Shown here: in pieces, positions 42,947 to 52,575 of the stretch | How the letters are laid out: the number at the start of each line of letters is the position of its first letter | Numbering within the stretch: position 1 is the first letter of the stretch | Source of the DNA: Streptomyces sp. NBC_01717 | GTDB lineage: Bacteria > Actinomycetota > Actinomycetes > Streptomycetales > Streptomycetaceae | Direction: 5' to 3' | NCBI RefSeq assembly: GCF_036248255.1 | Contig: NZ_CP109178.1 | Span: 2,294,001-2,358,000, forward strand | Length of the DNA stretch: 64,000 bases | Translations under genes and position numbers: made by a program | The notes under the pieces: model-generated | The model's input: the letters and a program-made list of their open reading frames with translations, nothing else | Databases searched by the model: none | Told to the model about the DNA's origin: nothing

Positions 42947-44458
42947 CTACGGCCGGCCGACGGCGTCATTGATGCGGCTGTGCCGGCGCCCGTACGAGAA
43001 GTAGATGATCACCCCGAGGGCCATCCAGATGGCGAACCGGAGCCATGTCTCCGCCGGCAGGTTGAGCATCAGCCACACCGAGGCGGCCACCGAGAGGACC
43101 GGGATCAGCGGCACCCACGGGGTGCGGAACGCGCGGTGGAGATCAGGACGGGTGCGGCGCAGCACGAGAACCCCCAGGGCGACCACCACGAACGCGAAGA
43201 GCGTGCCGATGTTCACCAGCGTCGCCAGCTCGTCGATGCTGGTGAAACCGGCCACGATCGCGATGATCACGCCGAGCAGGATGGTCGGGCGGTACGGGGT
43301 GCCGAACTTCGGGTGCGTCTTGGAGAAGAACCGCGGAAGCAGCCCGTCACGGCTCATCGCGAAGAACACCCGGGTCTGCCCCAGCAGCAGGATCATGCAC
43401 ACCGTCGTGAGGCCGACCGCGGCTCCGAAGCTGATGACGCCGGCGTAGAAGGGATGCCCGATGGCCTTGAAGGCGTCGGCCAGCGGGGCGCTCACGGACA
43501 GTTCGGTGTAGTGCTGCATGCCGGTGACCACCAGTGACACGGCAACGTAGAGCACCGTGCAGATGAAGAGCGAGGCGAGGATGCCCCGCGGCATGTCGCG
43601 CTGCGGGAGCTTGGTCTCCTCGGCGGCGGTGGCCACGACATCGAAGCCGATGAAGGCGAAGAAGACGATGGAGGCGGCGGTGAAGATGCCCAGGACGCCG
43701 AAGTTGGTCGGTTCGTAGCCGAACATCAGCTGGATCAGCGGCGCGTTCAGTCCTGAGCCGGTCGTCTGCGGCTCAGCCGGCGGGATGAAGGGTGAGTAGT
43801 TGGCGGCCTTGATGAAGAAGAGCCCCGCGATGATCACGATCAGGACGACGGCCACCTTGATGGCGACCACTACGGTCGTGACCCGGGCGGAGAGCTTCAT
43901 ACCGAGCACCAGGATGACGGTCAGGACGAGTACCAGGACGAAGGCCAGGATGTCGAAACCGAATCCTGCCGCCGCATCCGGCCCGGCGATCACGTCGGGC
44001 ATGTCCCAGCCGACGTTGTCCATCAGCGAGCGGACGTAGCCGGACCAGCCGACAGCCACCACCGCCGTGCCGAGGGCGAATTCCAGCACGAGGTCCCAGC
44101 CGATGATCCAGGCGATCAGTTCGCCCAGCGAGGCGTACGCGAAGGTGTACGCGGACCCCGCGACCGGAACGGTGGAGGCGAACTCGGCGTAACAGAGTGC
44201 GGCAAGGGCGCAGACGATGGCGGCGGCCACGAAGGCGAGTGCGGTGGCAGGCCCCGCCGATTCCTTCGCGACCTTGCCGGTGAGGACGAAGATGCCGGTG
44301 CCGATGATGACGCCCACTCCGAAGACCGTGAGGTCCAGGGCGGAGAGGGACTTCTTGAGAGCGTGCTCCGGCTCCTCGGTGTCACGGATGGACTGTTCCA
44401 CCGTCTTGGTCCGGAACAGCCCGCCTTTGGTGGGTGGTGTGTCCTGCTGCGCAGTCAC
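42947..44458 (-). CDS. APC-family amino acid permease
   Basis: Protein of 503 residues from GTG 44458 with GGAGG 8 nt upstream; the frame upstream of it is non-coding. About twelve hydrophobic segments are seen, starting with the family motif FGVGVIIGTGIFVLTGKVA and including FAFIGFDVVATAAEETKLPQ and FFAMSRDGLLPRFFSK. These place it in the cationic amino acid/APC group of importers in the cytoplasmic membrane. Substrate is not deducible. It is separated from dxs by a terminator, so it has its own promoter. Confidence 0.92.
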   Translation of the reverse strand: MTAQQDTPPTKGGLFRTKTVEQSIRDTEEPEHALKKSLSALDLTVFGVGVIIGTGIFVLTGKVAKESAGPATALAFVAAAIVCALAALCYAEFASTVPVAGSAYTFAYASLGELIAWIIGWDLVLEFALGTAVVAVGWSGYVRSLMDNVGWDMPDVIAGPDAAAGFGFDILAFVLVLVLTVILVLGMKLSARVTTVVVAIKVAVVLIVIIAGLFFIKAANYSPFIPPAEPQTTGSGLNAPLIQLMFGYEPTNFGVLGIFTAASIVFFAFIGFDVVATAAEETKLPQRDMPRGILASLFICTVLYVAVSLVVTGMQHYTELSVSAPLADAFKAIGHPFYAGVISFGAAVGLTTVCMILLLGQTRVFFAMSRDGLLPRFFSKTHPKFGTPYRPTILLGVIIAIVAGFTSIDELATLVNIGTLFAFVVVALGVLVLRRTRPDLHRAFRTPWVPLIPVLSVAASVWLMLNLPAETWLRFAIWMALGVIIYFSYGRRHSRINDAVGRP

Positions 44459-44543
44459 CGGCGTACCTCCACGCACTCGTCGTGAACGCCATGATTGGGA
44501 CATCGCAGGTGGAGCAGGGCTCCACATCGAGCGATTTCACGCG

Positions 44544-44590
44544 AATGGGCCGGTCGGACCACTCGTACAGGGTGGTCCGACCGGCCCATT
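44544..44590 (-). terminator. Terminator of dxs
   Basis: A 19-bp stem (44544-44562 with 44572-44590) around a 9-nt loop, starting with AATGGGCC. It is about 60 nt past the dxs stop and upstream of the permease start. Confidence 0.75.
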
Positions 44591-44613
44591 GGCCGTATCG
44601 CTCGTCGCTCGTT

Positions 44614-44637
44614 CGGACCCGTGCGGGCACGGGTCCG
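44614..44637 (-). terminator. Second hairpin just after dxs
   Basis: CGGACCCGTGC (44614-44624) pairs with GCACGGGTCCG (44627-44637); together with the hairpin at 44544-44590 it forms a tandem terminator. Confidence 0.6.
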
Positions 44638-44648
44638 TGTCGGGCGGA

Positions 44649-46577
44649 TCAGTCCCGGGCGGGCTCGATCACGGAGGGCGTGCCGGCGTCGCTGTCGTAG
44701 CGGCCGTCCAGCTTGGCGACGAGACCGGTGACCTGCCGGGCGATGTCCGGCGCGGTCAGCCCGATCTCCGCCATGACCTCCTTGCGGGAGGCGTGGTCGA
44801 GGAAGCGCGGCGGGATACCGAAGTCGCGCAGCGGTACGTCGACTCCCGCGTCGCGCAGCGCCTGGGCGACGGCGGAGCCGACACCGCCGGCCCTGCTGTT
44901 GTCCTCGACGGTGACGACGACACGGTGCTGTTCGGCGAGCGGGGCCATGGCCTCGTCGACCGGCTTGACCCAGCGCGGGTCGACGACCGTCGTCGTGATG
45001 CCCTGGGCGTCCAGCAGATCGGCGATCTCCAGGCACATCGGGGCGAGCGCGCCGACGGAGACCAGGAGGACGTCCGGGCGGGCGGTGTCCGCCCTGCGGA
45101 GCACGTCCATGCCACCGACCCTGCCGACGGCCTTTACGGACGGGCCGACCGCACCCTTGGAGAAGCGGACCACGGTCGGGGCGTCGTCGACCTCGACGGC
45201 TTCGCGCAGCTGGGCGCGGACCTGGTCGGCGTCGCGCGGGGCGGCGATCCGCAGGTCCGGCACGCACTGCAGGATCGACATGTCCCACATACCGTTGTGC
45301 GAGGCGCCGTCGGTGCCGGTGATCCCCGCCCGGTCCAGGACGAACGTGACACCGCACTTGTGCAGGGCGACATCCATCAGGACCTGGTCGAAGGCCCGGT
45401 TGAGGAACGTGGCATACACCGCGAACACGGGGTGCAGTCCGCCGGTGGCGAGACCCGCCGCGGAGACCGCGCCGTGCTGCTCGGCGATGCCGACGTCGTA
45501 GATCCGGTCCGGGAATTCCTTCTCGAACTGGGTGAGGCCGACCGGCTGGAGCATGGCCGCGGTGATCGCGACGATGTCCTTGCGCTCCTTGCCGAGCTTG
45601 ACCATCTCCTCACCGAAGACCGAGGTCCAGTCGAGGCCGGAGGTGGCGACGGGGAGGCCGGTGTCGGGGTGGATCTTGCCGACGGCGTGGAAACGGTCGG
45701 CCTCGTCGAGAAGGGCGGGGGTGTAGCCGCGGCCCTTCTCGGTGAGGCAGTGCACGATGACCGGCCCGCCGAAGCGCTTGGCCCGCTGCAGCGCGGACTC
45801 CAGGGCCTCGATGTCGTGGCCGTCGATCGGGCCGACGTACTTCAGGCCGAGGTCCTCGAACATGCCCTGCGGGGCGATGAAGTCCTTCAGCCCCTTCTTG
45901 GCGCCGTGCAGCGTCTCGTACAGCGGCTTCCCGACGACGGGGGTCCGCTCCAGGATGTCCTTGCCACGGGCCAGGAAGCGCTCGTAGCCGTCCGTGGTAC
46001 GCAGGGTGGCGAGGTGGTTGGCGAGGCCGCCGATGGTCGGGGCGTAGGAGCGCTCGTTGTCGTTGACGACGATGACGAGCGGGCGGTCCTTGGCGGCGGC
46101 GATGTTGTTCAGCGCCTCCCAGGCCATACCGCCGGTGAGAGCGCCGTCACCGATGACCGCGACGACGTGGTCGTCCTTCTTCAGCACCTCGTTGGCCTTG
46201 GCGAGGCCGTCGGCCCAGCCGAGGACGGTGGAGGCGTGCGAGTTCTCGATGATGTCGTGGTCGGACTCTGCGCGCGAGGGGTAGCCGGACAGGCCGCCCT
46301 TGCTCTTGAGCTTCGAGAAGTCCTGGCGACCGGTGAGGAGCTTGTGTACGTAGCTCTGGTGGCCGGTGTCGAAGAGCACCTTGTCCTTCGGCGAATCGAA
46401 GACCCGGTGCAGGGCGATGGTCAGCTCGACCACACCCAGGTTGGGGCCGAGATGGCCGCCGGTCTTGGAGACTGCGTCGACGAGGAAGGTCCGGATCTCC
46501 TCGGCGAGCTGTTCCAGCTGCTCAGGACTGAGCCGGTCCAGGTCGCGCGGTCCCCCGATGCGGGTCAGCAGGGCCAC
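44649..46577 (-). CDS. dxs: 1-deoxy-D-xylulose-5-phosphate synthase
   Basis: Protein of 642 residues from GTG 46577 ([14 protein letters not shown]), chosen because AAGGAGG lies 5 nt upstream and the family begins here; an upstream in-frame start at 46610 is less likely. It condenses pyruvate with glyceraldehyde 3-phosphate using thiamine diphosphate, the entry to the MEP isoprenoid route. Motifs: [48 protein letters not shown], the catalytic Glu in [15 protein letters not shown] and a C-terminal transketolase domain. Confidence 0.97.
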   Translation of the reverse strand: MALLTRIGGPRDLDRLSPEQLEQLAEEIRTFLVDAVSKTGGHLGPNLGVVELTIALHRVFDSPKDKVLFDTGHQSYVHKLLTGRQDFSKLKSKGGLSGYPSRAESDHDIIENSHASTVLGWADGLAKANEVLKKDDHVVAVIGDGALTGGMAWEALNNIAAAKDRPLVIVVNDNERSYAPTIGGLANHLATLRTTDGYERFLARGKDILERTPVVGKPLYETLHGAKKGLKDFIAPQGMFEDLGLKYVGPIDGHDIEALESALQRAKRFGGPVIVHCLTEKGRGYTPALLDEADRFHAVGKIHPDTGLPVATSGLDWTSVFGEEMVKLGKERKDIVAITAAMLQPVGLTQFEKEFPDRIYDVGIAEQHGAVSAAGLATGGLHPVFAVYATFLNRAFDQVLMDVALHKCGVTFVLDRAGITGTDGASHNGMWDMSILQCVPDLRIAAPRDADQVRAQLREAVEVDDAPTVVRFSKGAVGPSVKAVGRVGGMDVLRRADTARPDVLLVSVGALAPMCLEIADLLDAQGITTTVVDPRWVKPVDEAMAPLAEQHRVVVTVEDNSRAGGVGSAVAQALRDAGVDVPLRDFGIPPRFLDHASRKEVMAEIGLTAPDIARQVTGLVAKLDGRYDSDAGTPSVIEPARD

Positions 46578-46705
46578 CCGTGCCTCCTTGCGTTTGAGCT
46601 GGTCGAGCATGCCGATCCGCTGAGTCTAATGTTCCGTCCGGGGCCCCGGTCATCGGGCGGTGTTTTCGGGTGCGGATCGGTGCGTGCGTACATACGAACA
46701 CGCAG

Positions 46706-46735
46706 GTGCCCGGCACCACGAAGGGTGCCGGGCAC
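46706..46735 (-). terminator. Terminator of the xylFGH transcription unit
   Basis: GTGCCCGGCACC (46706-46717) and its complement (46724-46735) with a 6-nt loop, 18 nt past the permease stop. Confidence 0.75.
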
Positions 46736-46752
46736 AGGCGCGGGTACCGCGG

Positions 46753-48051
46753 TCAGGCGCGGCCCGCCGTCTTCTGGGTCTTGCGCGAGACCGAGTCGAT
46801 GATCACGGCGATGAGGAGTACTCCGCCGGTGATCATGTACTGGATCGCGTTCGACGACAGGTTCATCTGGTTGAGGCCCTGGACGATCGACTGGATGACC
46901 AGGATGCCCAGCAGCGCGGACCAGACCTTGCCGCGTCCGCCGAACAGGGACGTACCGCCGATGACGGCTGCGGCGATGCACATCATGAGCTGGTTGCCGC
47001 CACCGAGCGAACGGTCGGCGCCGCCGGTCGCGGAGGCCAGGAAGAGACCGCCGACCGCACCGAGCGTGCCGGAGATCATGAACACCGAGATGCGGATCCA
47101 GGACACGTTGATACCGGCACGACGCGCTGCCTCGATGCCACCGCCGACCGCGAAGATCTGACGGCCGTAGGTGGTGCGGCGCAGAACGAAGTCGGTGAAG
47201 ACCAGGATCGCGAGGAAGATCACCAGGGAGAGCGGGAGGCCCTGCTCCTGGTTGAACGCATACGCGGCGAGGAGGCACAGGACGGCGATCAGCACGGTGC
47301 GCAGGATGATCTCGCTCTGCGGGCGGTGCGGCAGCTCTGCGGCCTTGCGGCGGCTCGAGTCGCGCAGCTGCGTGAGGTAGAAGGCGACGATCACGACCAC
47401 GGCGAGACCGTAGGCGGCGGCGACGTCGGCGAAGTAGTAGCTGGTCAGGTCGCGGACGAAGCTGCCGAGCGGGGTGGTGATGGTGGACTTGTCGCCCATC
47501 ACCCAGGTCTGCAGACCGGCCCAGCCCAGGAAGCCTGCCAGCGTCACGACGAACGCGGGCACGCCGATCTTGGCGAAGACGATGCCGTGGAAGGCGCCGA
47601 TGACCGTGCCGGACAGGATGCCGACCACGATGGCGAGGGAGTCGGGCATGTCCGTGCCGAGCACGGCCCACACCGAACCCGCGAGACCCGCGACGGAACC
47701 GACCGCGAGGTCGATCTCGCCGAGCAGCAGTACGAAGACGATACCCACGGCCATGATGCCGGGGCCCGCCGCGTACAGCGTGATCTGGTCGAGGTTGTAC
47801 GAGGTGAGGAAGTTGCCGGTCTCGGCCTGGAAGACGATCCCGATGACGATCAGGCCCACCACGACAGGCAGCGAGCCGATCTCGCCCGAGCGCACCTTGC
47901 GCTTGAACTCGGTCCAGTAGCCCTTGAAGCCCTGCTCACGGATGAGCAGGCGGGGGTCGACGACCTTGACTGCGCCGGCCGCTGCTACGGGAGCCTCGGT
48001 GGCCTTTGCCTGGGCCGGGACCTCGGCCGAAGTCTTGCTGATCTTGCTCAC
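46753..48051 (-). CDS. xylH: Xylose/ribose-type ABC permease
   Basis: Protein of 432 residues from GTG 48051, overlapping the ATPase stop by 4 nt (GTGA). A polar N-terminus of about 65 residues precedes at least ten hydrophobic segments. The pattern EIDLAVGSVAGLAGSVWAVL, GVPAFVVTLAGFLGWAGLQT, YGRQIFAVGGGIEAARRAGI and FGGRGKVWSALLGILVIQS is that of the XylH/RbsC branch of sugar ABC permeases. Together with the ATPase and the binding protein it forms a xylose-like importer. D-xylose is inferred from the close resemblance to the Streptomyces xylFGH locus and from the xylA gene nearby. Confidence 0.92.
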   Translation of the reverse strand: MSKISKTSAEVPAQAKATEAPVAAAGAVKVVDPRLLIREQGFKGYWTEFKRKVRSGEIGSLPVVVGLIVIGIVFQAETGNFLTSYNLDQITLYAAGPGIMAVGIVFVLLLGEIDLAVGSVAGLAGSVWAVLGTDMPDSLAIVVGILSGTVIGAFHGIVFAKIGVPAFVVTLAGFLGWAGLQTWVMGDKSTITTPLGSFVRDLTSYYFADVAAAYGLAVVVIVAFYLTQLRDSSRRKAAELPHRPQSEIILRTVLIAVLCLLAAYAFNQEQGLPLSLVIFLAILVFTDFVLRRTTYGRQIFAVGGGIEAARRAGINVSWIRISVFMISGTLGAVGGLFLASATGGADRSLGGGNQLMMCIAAAVIGGTSLFGGRGKVWSALLGILVIQSIVQGLNQMNLSSNAIQYMITGGVLLIAVIIDSVSRKTQKTAGRA

Positions 48052-48836
48052 TTGGATGCCTCCGCGCTGCGGGACTTGCGACGGGTCACGGCGTTGTCCG
48101 TGGCGCCCGTGATCGCGGCGATGATTTCTTCGTGGCTGGTCGTCGCCACGGGGAAGATGCCGTTGTTGTGGCCGAGTCGCAGCACGGCGACCTTGTCGGC
48201 GACAGCCTTCACATCGGCCATGTTGTGGCTGATGAGGATGACGCCGAGGTTCTGCTCGCGCAGCCGCTCCACCAGGTCGAGGACCTGTGCGGTCTGCTCG
48301 ACGCCGAGGGCCGCGGTGGGCTCGTCCAGGATCACGATCTTGGGGTTGCCGACCAGGGCACGGGCGATGGCCACGACCTGGCGCTGGCCGCCGGAGAGCG
48401 CGGCAACCGGGATACGGACGCTGGGGATACGGATGGAGAGCGTGGACAGGAGGTCCTGTGCCCGCTTCTCCATGGCGACCTCGTCGAGGACGCCACCCTT
48501 CTTGATCTCGCGACCGAGGAAGAGGTTGGCGACGACATCCAGGTTGTCGCAGAGCGCAAGGTCCTGGTAGACGGTGGCGACGCCGAGGTTCTGGGCGTCG
48601 TGCGGACGGTTGATGTCCACCTTCGCGCCCTCCCACTCGATGACGCCCTCATCGATGGGGTGCACGCCGGCGATCGTCTTGACCAGCGTGGACTTTCCTG
48701 CACCGTTGTCGCCGACCAGGGCGACCACTTCTCCGGCGTGGACTTCGAGATCGACACCGGAGAGGACCTGGACCGCTCCGAATCGCTTGAAGACTCCACG
48801 CAACGCCAGCACGGGCGTCTGTGACACGTGAACCAT
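48048..48836 (-). CDS. xylG: Sugar ABC transporter ATP-binding protein (single-domain)
   Basis: Protein of 262 residues from ATG 48836; AAGGAG abuts this codon, so a GTG 9 nt later (48827, VSQTPVLALRG) is an alternative. Walker A is GDNGAGKST, signature LSGGQRQVVAIARAL, Walker B VILDEPTAALG. In E. coli XylG has two fused ATPase domains of about 510 residues; only one is here, so the complex probably uses a homodimer. A conserved HVSQTPVLALRGVFKRFG start is present. Overlaps xylH by 4 nt. Confidence 0.92.
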   Translation of the reverse strand: MVHVSQTPVLALRGVFKRFGAVQVLSGVDLEVHAGEVVALVGDNGAGKSTLVKTIAGVHPIDEGVIEWEGAKVDINRPHDAQNLGVATVYQDLALCDNLDVVANLFLGREIKKGGVLDEVAMEKRAQDLLSTLSIRIPSVRIPVAALSGGQRQVVAIARALVGNPKIVILDEPTAALGVEQTAQVLDLVERLREQNLGVILISHNMADVKAVADKVAVLRLGHNNGIFPVATTSHEEIIAAITGATDNAVTRRKSRSAEASK

Positions 48837-49031
48837 CTCCTTCGCCGCCTGACCGGCGGGGATGTGCCGCCTGACCGGCGGAGACGCCGCGCCACGAGGG
48901 GCAGCGTCGATGTACTGGAAGTACTGGGGGAAGAATGTCCGGCACCCGGCCGGCAGCGGGGTGTGGGCCGGCCGGGGCCGGACAGTCATGGGGCGGGCGG
49001 ACTCCGGCGTGCGGCGCGGATCAAACCCGTA

Positions 49032-49059
49032 CGCGCCAGGGCCTGTTGGCCCTGGCGCG
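49032..49059 (-). terminator. Hairpin between xylF and xylG
   Basis: CGCGCCAGGGCC (49032-49043) and its complement (49048-49059) with a TGTT loop, 9 nt after the xylF stop. In an operon this may act as partial terminator or as RNA stabiliser that keeps binding-protein levels above those of the membrane parts. Confidence 0.65.
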
Positions 49060-49067
49060 AGGAGGGA

Positions 49068-50135
49068 CTACTTGATGCCCAGTGCGGTGCACTTGGCGGC
49101 GATGTCCTTGACGCAGATCGCGGAGGCCTGGTAGATGCCGTCCTTGACCACGGTGGACTCGATGTTGTCCTTGTTCACCACGGTCGGCTCGAGCAGCGTG
49201 GAGGGAACGCCGTCCGTCTTGCCCGAGGCGCCGATGTCCTTGCCCTGGAGCAGGTTGACAGCGAACTGGGCGGCCGTCGGGGCGAGCTGCTTCGGCGACT
49301 TGTAGATCGTGAAGGTCTGCGTACCGGCGATGATCCGCTGGATACCGGGGAGCTCGGCGTCCTGGCCACCCACCGGGATGTCCTTGATGCCGGCGTTGCT
49401 CAGGGACGTGATGATGCCGCCCGCCATGCCGTCGTTGGCGGAGTAGACCGCGTTGATCTTGCCCTTGCCGACCGAGGAGATCGCGGCGGTCATCTTCTCG
49501 CCGGCGATCTTCGGGTCCCACTCGCCGGACGCCTCGTAGGCAATCTTGATCTTGCCGTCGAGGGCCTCGTGAGCACCCTTCTTGAACAGGCCGGCGTTCG
49601 GGTCCTTCTCGTCACCGTTGATCATGACGAGGTTGGAGCCGGCCGCCTTGGAGCCGAGGGCGTCGAGGACGGCCTGGCCCTGGAGCTTGCCGATCTTCTC
49701 GTTGTCGTGGCTGACGTAGGCGTCGGCACCGACGATGGCGCGGTCGTACGCGACGACCTTGACGCCCTTCTTGTGTGCGTCGGCAACCCACGCGGCGGAC
49801 TTCTCGGCGTCGACGGAGGAGATCGCGATGACCTTGATGCCGTCGGCTATCTGCTGCTCGAACTGCTGCTTCTGCTGGCCGACATCACCGGCCGCGTTGT
49901 TGTAGACAACCTCGCAGTCCGCGCAGTCCTTCTTGACCGCTTCGATGAACAGCGGCTTGTCCAGCGTCTCGTAGCGAGCGGTCTTGTTCTCCGGGAGCAG
50001 CAGACCGATCTTGGTCTTGCTGCCCGAGTCCGCCGAGCCCTTCTTGTCGTCGCCCGCCTTGCCACAGGCAGCGAGGGAGACGGCCATCGAAACTGCGGCC
50101 GTGCCTATGACGATGCGTCGCGTCATTGCGTTCAT
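49068..50135 (-). CDS. xylF: Sugar-binding lipoprotein (D-xylose type)
   Basis: Protein of 355 residues from ATG 50135 with GGGAGG about 10 nt upstream. The signal ends in a lipobox LAACGKAGD, so Cys24 should be lipidated on the outside of the membrane. The body is a periplasmic-binding-protein type 1 fold: TKIGLLLPENKTARYETLDK, IADGIKVIAISSVDAEKSAA, VKVVAYDRAIVGADAYVSHD and VGGQDAELPGIQRIIAGTQT, closely resembling XylF. It is the first gene of the xylFGH unit, which is transcribed divergently from nothing; the ROK regulator lies upstream on the same strand. Confidence 0.93.
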   Translation of the reverse strand: MNAMTRRIVIGTAAVSMAVSLAACGKAGDDKKGSADSGSKTKIGLLLPENKTARYETLDKPLFIEAVKKDCADCEVVYNNAAGDVGQQKQQFEQQIADGIKVIAISSVDAEKSAAWVADAHKKGVKVVAYDRAIVGADAYVSHDNEKIGKLQGQAVLDALGSKAAGSNLVMINGDEKDPNAGLFKKGAHEALDGKIKIAYEASGEWDPKIAGEKMTAAISSVGKGKINAVYSANDGMAGGIITSLSNAGIKDIPVGGQDAELPGIQRIIAGTQTFTIYKSPKQLAPTAAQFAVNLLQGKDIGASGKTDGVPSTLLEPTVVNKDNIESTVVKDGIYQASAICVKDIAAKCTALGIK

Positions 50136-50214
50136 TGCGGGTGTGCCTCCCTGACGAGGCCGCAGCGTTGCGGCCGAGGTGGCTGGAAGTCAACTCGGCT
50201 GCGAAGCCGACGTC

Positions 50215-50229
50215 AAGGAGTAAATCCTT
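50215..50229. promoter_or_regulatory. Candidate operator in the xylF promoter region
   Basis: AAGGAGTAAATCCTT, arms AAGGA and TCCTT with five central bases, lies about 80 nt ahead of the xylF start in an AT-rich patch. Suitable as a ROK or other regulator site, but not recognised. Confidence 0.25.
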
Positions 50230-50258
50230 AACGAGATGACAACGGTGCCATTCGTTAT

Positions 50259-51458
50259 CTAAGTGAAGGCAGGGGTCGTCGTCGGGAGAGTGCTCTCCAA
50301 AAGGGTCGAATCCCCCATTTCGCTCAGCACCAGGGCCAGCGCACCCAGCACCTCCGCCCGAGCTCCCAGCGCTCCGGGAAGCACCGAGAGCTGCCTTCCG
50401 GCACTGGGAATGGCGTAGCGCGACACCGAGTCGCGGATCGGCGCGAGCACCAGTTCGCCGGCCTCGGCGAGGGACCCGCCGAGGACCACTCGGCTCGGGT
50501 TGAGCAGGTTGCACAGGTTGGCGACACCGCTGCCGATGTGCCGTCCGACGTCCCCGATCACCCGGCGGCAGCCCGGATCGCCCTCCCGCGCCAGCTGGAC
50601 CACGCGTTCCATCGTGAGATCGGGCCCGTGGCTCGGCCTGAGCAGGGGCAGGACGTACCGCGCGGCCGTGAAGGTCTCCAGGCAGCCCCGGTTGCCGCAG
50701 CGGCACACCGGGCCCGATTCGTCGAGCGTGATGTGCCCGATCTCGCCGGCCGTGCCGCCCGGCCCCCGGTAGATGTGCCCGTCGATCACCAGACCGGCGC
50801 CGACACCGCTCGCGACCTTGATGTACGCCAGATCCTTGACGCCCCGGCCGCTCCCCCAGACCAGCTCGCCCAGCGCCCCGAGATTGGCGTCGTTGTCGAC
50901 GTACACGGGCACGCCGAGCCGCGCGGCGAGCTCCTCGCTCGGGTTGATGCCCGTCCAGCCCGGCAGGATCGACGTGGAGCCCAGCGTGCCGGACTCCACA
51001 TCGATCGGGCCGGGAACGCCGAGGCCCACGCCGATCACCTTGCCCGGGCTGATGCCGGTCGTCTCGATCAGCCGGTTGACCAGCTGTTCCGCCCGTCCGA
51101 AGCCCTGCGCCGACGAGGCGTCGACGTCCAGCGGCTCGGACTCCTCGGCGAGCACCTGGTGGGCGAGGTTGCCGACCGCCACCCGCAGATGCGTATGGCC
51201 GAAGTCGACTCCGATCACGATGCCCGCGTCACCGCTGAGCGAGACGCTGCGCGCCCGGCGGCCACCCGCCGAGGTGGGGGTCACCTCTACGGTGCCGCCG
51301 TCCTTCAGTTCGCGAACGATATTGGAGACCGTTGCCGCGGAGAGGCCCGTGCTTCTGGCGATCTCCGCCTGGGTGAGCGAACCCGCCATACGCACGGCAC
51401 GCACGACCCGCTCAAGGTTGGCGCGATGCAGAGATGTCTGCGACCCCGGAGTCTCCAT
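50259..51458 (-). CDS. rok7B7: ROK family transcriptional regulator (Rok7B7-like)
   Basis: Protein of 399 residues from ATG 51458 (METPGSQTSLHRANL); the frame continues to an ATG at 51491, which lacks a ribosome site. Residues about 25-75 are a winged helix-turn-helix (GSLTQAEIARSTGLSAATVS, then NIVRELKDGG). The ROK domain follows: VDFGHTHLRVAVGN, the GVGLGVPGPID block, the zinc motif CRCGNRGCLE and NLCNLLNPSRVVLGGSLAEA. In S. coelicolor the ortholog between xylFGH and ngcEFG controls carbon use, morphology and antibiotic production. Its target sites here are not proven. Confidence 0.9.
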   Translation of the reverse strand: METPGSQTSLHRANLERVVRAVRMAGSLTQAEIARSTGLSAATVSNIVRELKDGGTVEVTPTSAGGRRARSVSLSGDAGIVIGVDFGHTHLRVAVGNLAHQVLAEESEPLDVDASSAQGFGRAEQLVNRLIETTGISPGKVIGVGLGVPGPIDVESGTLGSTSILPGWTGINPSEELAARLGVPVYVDNDANLGALGELVWGSGRGVKDLAYIKVASGVGAGLVIDGHIYRGPGGTAGEIGHITLDESGPVCRCGNRGCLETFTAARYVLPLLRPSHGPDLTMERVVQLAREGDPGCRRVIGDVGRHIGSGVANLCNLLNPSRVVLGGSLAEAGELVLAPIRDSVSRYAIPSAGRQLSVLPGALGARAEVLGALALVLSEMGDSTLLESTLPTTTPAFT

Positions 51459-51592
51459 CGACTCTCTCACTCCTGCCAGTTTCTCCAACATGTGAACTCT
51501 AAGCTGACCTTTTTGGGGCGCTCCCCGTCAAGACCTTGAGCAGTGGGAGCCTCGGATGAGCGGGCTGCCCCGGACGGAACGGCCGCGGAAAT

Positions 51593-51639
51593 CAGACGAA
51601 ACCGCCTGCCGGCACAGGGCCGGCAGGCGGTTTCGTCTG
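51593..51639 (-). terminator. Terminator of the ngcEFG operon
   Basis: A 21-bp stem (51593-51613 with 51619-51639) and 5-nt loop; one arm contains GAAA and the other TTTC, providing a short U run. It ends 18 nt before the ngcG stop. The distal end faces the ROK gene start. Confidence 0.85.
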
Positions 51640-51657
51640 CGTACGGGGGCGGGCCCG

Positions 51658-52575
51658 CTACTTCACCGCTCCCGCGGTCAGGCCCGCGACGACCTGACGC
51701 TGGAAGATGATGTAGGCCGCAAGGACCGGCAGCATCGCCATCACCAGACCGGCGAAGAGACCGGACCAGTCACCCTTGTAGCCCTGGCTGTTGGCCAGTT
51801 CGACCAACCCCTGGGAGAGCACCCGGTACTTCGGATCGGTGTTGAGCACCGTGGGCAGCATGTACTGGTTCCACTGCCCCAGGAAGTTGAAAATGCCGAC
51901 GCTGATCAGGCCGGGCTTCGCCATCGGCAGCATCACCTGGAAGAACGTCCGGGTGTGCGACGCCCCGTCGATCATCGCCGCTTCCGCCACCGAGCTCGGC
52001 AGCGTCCGGAAGAACGAGGTGAGGAAGAAGACCGTGAACGGCAGCGAGTACGCGATATAGACCAGGATCAGTCCGTGTCGCGTGTTCAGCAGGCCCATGT
52101 TGTTCATCACGAAGAACAGCGGGACCAGCGCCAGGATGATCGGGAAGCTCATGCCGCCGATGAACAGGTAGTACAGGAAGCGGTTCCCCGGGAAGTCGAA
52201 CCGGGCCAGTACGTACGCCGCCATGGAACCGAGCAGCAGCGTGCCGACGAGCGAGCCGCCCACCACGATGACCGTGTTGAAGAAGTAATCGCTCATGTGC
52301 GCCTGGCTCCAGGCGCGCGACCAGTTCTCGAAGTGAAGCTTGTCGGGGAGCGCCCACGGCGTCGACAGGATCGAGTCGTCCGTCTTGAAGGACGCCATCA
52401 CCGCCCAGAGGAGCGGCATGACGACCAGGATCGCCCAGATGATCAGCACACCGTGCGAGAAGACGTTGAGGACCGTGCCCTCGCTGCTCTTCTCCTTCTT
52501 GCCGCCGGGCACGGTCACTGTGGACACGGGCACGCGGTCCGCCGCAGGCGCGGGAGGGGTGTCAGTGGTCTTCAT
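51658..52575 (-). CDS. ngcG: Sugar ABC transporter permease (MalG type)
   Basis: Protein of 305 residues; ATG at 52575 overlaps the upstream stop by one base (TGATG). Six membrane segments, with the MalG-type EAA loop EAAMIDGASHTRTFFQVMLP near residue 215. Second permease of the chitin-sugar importer, in which NgcE is the binding protein. The ATPase MsiK is normally encoded elsewhere in Streptomyces; none is found here. Confidence 0.93.
   Translation of the reverse strand: MKTTDTPPAPAADRVPVSTVTVPGGKKEKSSEGTVLNVFSHGVLIIWAILVVMPLLWAVMASFKTDDSILSTPWALPDKLHFENWSRAWSQAHMSDYFFNTVIVVGGSLVGTLLLGSMAAYVLARFDFPGNRFLYYLFIGGMSFPIILALVPLFFVMNNMGLLNTRHGLILVYIAYSLPFTVFFLTSFFRTLPSSVAEAAMIDGASHTRTFFQVMLPMAKPGLISVGIFNFLGQWNQYMLPTVLNTDPKYRVLSQGLVELANSQGYKGDWSGLFAGLVMAMLPVLAAYIIFQRQVVAGLTAGAVK

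Noticed and set aside
44217..46802. Rightward open frame of 861 codons opposite dxs
   Set aside because: Shadow of dxs and the permease; no start signal and no recognisable domain.
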